Positions 59,810 through 64,000 of a DNA stretch of 64,000 nucleotides are shown here, piece after piece; the first letter of the stretch is position 1; every line of letters starts with the position of its first letter. A model generated the notes under the pieces. It was not told the DNA's origin, did no database searches, and was given only the letters and a program-made list of their open reading frames with translations. This DNA comes from Mycteria americana (lineage: Eukaryota > Chordata > Aves > Ciconiiformes > Ciconiidae), in contig NC_134377.1 in NCBI RefSeq assembly GCF_035582795.1, positions 18,686,501-18,750,500 on the forward strand. The letters run 5' to 3'. A program made the translations under genes and the position numbers.

Positions 59810-60652
59810 CTCAGGCAGGGCAGAGGCCGTTGGGTATCGCCCCAGCTTGGCACAGCTGCAGAGCCAAAGCGGGGGGACTTGTGCCATCCTCCCACGGCCG
59901 CCCCAGCGGGGTCCGGCTCTGCCCCGCTCCCCCCAGCCTGGGCTGGGGCTGTTTTCGGCCCCAGCTCTTGCTTTCGAGTTTCAGCCCTGCTGCCTCCAGG
60001 AACAGCGGCTGTTTGGGTGGCTGCAGCTGTCGCGGGGGGGGCAGGCGGGACCCCCGGCCCCTCTGGCTGCGCCACGTCGCCCATGTCTCTCCAGGCGAGG
60101 TGTTTCGTCAGCCCCAGGTGCACTTGCTCTGCTCCTGCCACGTCCCCACGAAGGGAGACCCCAAATCCTCCTGGCATGAGATGCTGGGGCTTGCTGGGGT
60201 TTGCTGTGGCCTGGGGAAATCACCGAGTGATGTGCAATAAAAAAAAGCAAGCCCGGGCTGGTTTTGGGGGGACAAACCTGGCTAGAGGAGGTCCCCACAG
60301 AGGGGTTCTGGCACGGCTACCCCCAAGGGCAAGGCCGTGGGTGCGGGAGCTGCCCTCACCCCAGGACAGGGTTTGGGGACCAGAGCAGAGCTTTGCCCTC
60401 TGGGGCTGGGGGCTGTGTTTTGGGGCGAGGGTTGCAAGAGCCTTCGTGGCCCCACATCCCTCTGCCTCCATCCCCGCAGCCCTCCCTCTGGTCTCGGCCA
60501 CGGGGCCTCTCCAAGCCCAAAGCATCTGAACCACTGGGGTTTATTAACCCCCCCTCGGAGGCCTTGCTAAACCCTCGCCTGCGAACATCAGCCTGGGAGC
60601 GCAGCTCCCGCCAAGTCCCGACCCCGCCACGGGACCTGCTGCCTCTCTCTGC

Positions 60653-60772
60653 AGCTAATTAAAGCCTTCCTGAAGCATCTCATTTACTAAATTAGATCCC
60701 CCTCGATTTAAAATTAATGGCGAGCTGGGAAAACAAAAAAATAAATTACTGTTTAAAATTGCAGCACCGGAG
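60653..60772. promoter_or_regulatory. AT-rich island with homeodomain-type motifs
   Basis: TAATTA at 60656-60661, AAATTAGAT near 60700 and TTTAAAATTAATGG near 60708 lie in an abrupt 120-bp AT-rich segment inside GC-rich DNA. It resembles vertebrate conserved non-coding elements; function is inferred. Confidence 0.3.
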
Positions 60773-61079
60773 ATGGCAGAGCGAGAGCGAGAGCTGCAGC
60801 TGGGGAGAGGCGCAGGTTTCAGTTTCGCTCAGCACATTTGCTCACCAGAAAACCCCACCAAGGGCGGCTGTGGGAGCGGGACGTGCCTTTTCTTCCCAGG
60901 CACCGCTTCCCTCCCCGCTGGGGGCTGGATCAGGCCCTGCATCCCATGTGATTCCCAGCGGCAGCTCTCTAGCCCTGTTGCAGGGCTCGTTATGGGTAAA
61001 ACGGTGGCTGAAAGTTCGCCATGCTGCAGGCGGCGGGGGAGTATGGGGGCCCTGGGGGGCTGGGGCCACTGATCTATAA

Positions 61080-61530
61080 TTCAGCAGGTTTTTCTTTGCC
61101 AGTTGTTGCTTACGGAAAGGATTTAGCAGAGTCTTTTAATCAATAATTAGTGAGGTTTCCTGCCCCTGGAATTGGAGACGTGCCTGTGCTCTGCTCGCCC
61201 AGACCCGAGCCACAGCGAGACCCCGGCTCGTGGCCCAGCAGGACCTGCCCCAAACTGAGCCCGTGAAAAGCTTGGTCCAGTGTCCTGTAACCAAGGGACA
61301 GGCTTTTCCCATGGGACGTCAAGGTAGATTTCAAGCCCCTTGAAAGCGTTGCCCTGCTGCCCCCCTCCCCACCAGCCGCCCCCCCCAAATGTGGCATTTA
61401 GCAGGGTAAAACCTGGCAGCACAACTGGGACCAGGGCTCCTGTGTTACCCCATCATTCACGCCAGCCTCAACCACTGCTTAAGGGCGTGATTTGCCAACT
61501 ACTGGAATCAATAATTACTGAGGCTTCAGC
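61080..61530. promoter_or_regulatory. Duplicated motif AATCAATAATTA(G/C)TGAGG in two AT-rich islands
   Basis: AATCAATAATTAGTGAGG at 61138-61155 and AATCAATAATTACTGAGG at 61506-61523 differ at one base. Both are preceded by TTTGCCA and followed by (T/C)TTC. They lie 368 bp apart in otherwise GC-rich DNA. Confidence 0.4.
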
Positions 61531-63699
61531 TTTCTCAGTGGAAAAAAAAGCAAGCATCCTTCCTGGCAGCAGGTCTCGGTCCTTGGGGCATTTTTGGCTG
61601 GCAGAAACCCAGGCAGCAGCTCTCCCTGGTGAAAGCCCCGGCAGCACCATGAGGCCAGGGATGAGGATGCCGCAGGCGGGGTTTGCTGGGGTTTCCTTTG
61701 CTTGCCCATGGAAAGGGGCTCAGTGCCAGGGCGGAGGAGCTGGTGCCGTCTCTGAGTCTGTGTCCCCCAGCAGCAAGCCGGGCTGGGCACGTGCGGCCGC
61801 GCTGCGGGGACCCTCGCCTCCCAGACCCCTACTGCAGGCACCGCAGCCCAGCAGCCCCCCAGGACCAACTCTGCCAGCTCTCCGCCACTGCAGGCTCTCT
61901 CTGCCCAGGAAACTGTGTCTCAAAGGAGCTCATCTTGAAACATATCAGGAGAGGTGCCTCCGTCACCCGCCCTTCCTTCCCCTGCTGCGATGCAGGCTGA
62001 GCATCCATCCCACTGCCGGCTCCCTCCCTGGGGCCAGCGGCAGCCCAGGGGGCTGTGACCCAGCCTGGGCACGGGTTTGCTCTGTGGGGTTGGGGTTTCC
62101 TGGGAAAACCCCGAGCCTGTCACCCCACGCGTGGGCAGGGACACTGAGACCGCCTCCATCGGCCCAGTCCCCAACGCAGGGCAAGGGGAAGGGGGGCTGC
62201 CCCATGCAGGAGGCTGTGCCATGGCAGGGTCTCCCTTGCCCAGCTGGGGAGCAGGATAAAGCCAGAATAAAGCCAGTAAAGTTGTTTTGGAGCACGAGGT
62301 GCCTCTTGGCACCTCTAGTGGGGTCCGGGCCCTGCTGCCAGCTCTCTGCCAAAAAGCGGGAGGGAAGGAGGGCCGGGGCAGACCACGGCTCACGTCCCCC
62401 CCCCCCGCCCCTCCCGTCTGTGCCCTGCCGGGACTGCACAGTGCCCACGGCCCCCACAGGGCTGGCACGCATCCCCGCAGGGCTGGCACGTGTTCCTGGA
62501 GCTGCTCAAGGTGCCTGGGGAAGGCTCGAACTGTCCCCCGGCGAGGATAAAACGCCTGGTGCAGCCAGGGAAACCCCAGCAGCCCCAGGGCAGGGCACCC
62601 CGGGGCAGCCCCAGGCGCAGCGAGGGGCGAGGCTTCGCTGGGGGTCAGAGCTGGGCTGCGCTGCAGGGGCTGAGCCCCTGCCTGCTCCAGGCTGGGATAA
62701 TTCCCTTCGGTGGCGCGCGGGCAGGGAGACAGGCTGGCAGAGGCCTGGGGCACTCAGTGCACCTCCCAGTGCCCCACCGTCCCCAGGGGCTGCAGGGTCA
62801 CCAGGCGGCAAGAGAGAAATGGCAGCCGCAAACAGCCCTGCTGCCTGGCAAAAGCTGATTTTAGCGCACGTGGAGATAACGCTGCCACAGGAATGGGGTG
62901 GGGCGTGCAGGGGACGTGGCCGTCCACGCAGAGGCAGCGTGAGCTCGGTGGCAGTGTGTTTGGGTGACCCCTGGGTGCAGGGGACATAGGCAGGGCAGGG
63001 GGGAGTGGTTTGGGCATGGGGACATGGGGACAGCATGGAGTGGGGAGCGACTGTCTCCAGCAGTGTTGGGGAGGGATGGGACAGGGATGGGGATGCTGCT
63101 CCAGCCGGGAGCCTGGGGCTGGCACTGCAGATGTGACCGCTGACCCGGAGCTGCCTGGAGAGCTGCACACCCTGCAGAAATACATGCTGGGAAAAGCACC
63201 TTATCTGAGTAATTAGAAGCATCTTCCCATCAGAATAAAGTCTTCTGAAGTGCTAAAACACTGTTGCTGTCACTGGGATGTCCCCAGCAGTGCTGGGGGA
63301 CTCTTTTCGGGGCTCTTTTCGCCAGCAGCAGGAGCAGTGCTATGTCCAGGCCATCACTGCCCACCCTGGCATGTCCAAGTGAGCAAGAGACGGATGAAAG
63401 AAACTTAATTGCACTCAAAGTTTCTCTTCGGTATTTGCTTTCCTGGCAAGTCTGGCGTTGCTGCCGCAGTGTTCGTTCCCTGGAAGGCTCCACTCCCTTA
63501 GATGTTTTGCCAGACAAGGAACAATGAAGAGAGCAAAAGCTGCCCGCTTGGAGCTTGTCGCATAGAGTTTGAGCTTGGCAGAAGACTTTTTGTTTCGTTT
63601 TGGCTTCATTTCCTGAGAAGTCCTCAAGCGGTTGCTGAACGGCTGGGTAAAAAAGAGTATTAAAGAGCTGGGGTGGGCAGCTCCATCAGAGCTTTCTGG
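61531..63699. other. GC-rich intergenic DNA, no gene supported
   Basis: Long overlapping open frames on both strands (one reaching about 550 codons on the + strand from 61340) show no domain, no splice-consistent homology and low-complexity composition. I see no coding gene or known repeat here. Confidence 0.65.
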
Positions 63700-63870
63700 G
63701 GTGGATGAAGGTGTTGGGGTGGGTAGGATGGGTGGAGACGCTCAGGTGCCTAGGATGGATTGAGCTGTTGGGGTGGGTAGGATGGATGGAGGTGTTGGGG
63801 TGGGTATGATGGATGGAGGCATTGAAGTGGACAGGACAGAGGTGCTGGGGCGGACAGGACGGGTGGATGC
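63700..63870 (+). repeat. Minisatellite, imperfect 27-33-bp units
   Basis: About five degenerate units built on GGTGTTGGGGTGGGTAGGAT followed by GGATGGA, with variation in length and sequence. Confidence 0.85.
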
Positions 63871-64000
63871 AACAGGGAGGACACACAGCCCGCAGCGCTG
63901 CACAGAGCAGTGCCTTCTCCTTGCTGGCTGCTGGGGGCCGTGCCCCAGGCAGGGCCAACGTGGGGAGTGCCCATCCCATGGTGAAGGTGTTGGCTGGCCC

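Noticed and set aside
61340-62989. Open frame of about 550 codons on the + strand
   Set aside because: It is Pro/Gly/Ala-rich with no domain. Frames of similar length overlap it on the other strand, and GC-rich DNA lacks stop codons by chance. No splice or conservation support.
1-64000. CRISPR arrays, bacterial operons, tRNA or rRNA genes
   Set aside because: The window is vertebrate nuclear DNA with spliced genes; no regular spacer arrays and no tRNA or rRNA sequence was recognised by eye.

Overview
The window looks like bird nuclear DNA. It carries CR1 LINE 3' ends finishing in the ATTCTGTG-type octamer, a solo ERV LTR beginning TGTCGTGGTTTAACC of a type I recognise from bird genomes, and two multi-exon vertebrate genes, both on the + strand. 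The species cannot be named from sequence alone. The gene pair (DGCR2, then a CA15-type carbonic anhydrase) matches the 22q11-homologous block of mammals, where mouse Car15 lies next to Dgcr2.

Positions 1 to about 41,100 are AT-rich and hold nearly all of DGCR2/IDD, a type I membrane receptor. The signal-peptide exon is upstream of the window. I place nine coding exons (11175 to 36250) with consensus splice sites and unbroken reading phase. They encode an LDL-receptor class A module, a linker, a C-type lectin domain split over three exons, a VWC module, one transmembrane helix and a cytoplasmic tail with two PPPPY motifs. The introns hold CR1 fossils (13.2, 28.3, 30.0 and 30.8 kb), a 330-bp almost pure A/T island (16.1 kb), a 19-G run (9.5 kb) and a motif-rich block in intron 1 (5.1-5.5 kb). 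A long 3'UTR follows, with candidate poly(A) signals at 38.4, 39.3 and 41.1 kb.

At about 41.2-41.4 kb the DNA switches abruptly to GC-rich. In this half lies a complete eight-exon gene for a GPI-anchored, secretory-pathway alpha carbonic anhydrase of 326 residues (46868 to 54050), best called CA15. All zinc ligands, the proton-shuttle His, the CA4/CA15-type disulfide cysteines and a C-terminal GPI signal are visible. It starts in a CpG-rich promoter and ends with AATAAA at 54307.

From 54.3 kb to the end I find no convincing protein-coding gene. There is a solo LTR with a perfect 5-bp target duplication (54680-55281), an orphan TATA box plus strong CpG island (55.75-56.5 kb), AT-rich islands that look like developmental cis-elements (58.0-58.3, 60.65-60.77, 61.08-61.16 and 61.5 kb), a 30-C run (59778) and a minisatellite (63.7 kb). 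The many long open frames in this GC-rich half, on both strands, reflect scarcity of stop codons and are not called as genes.
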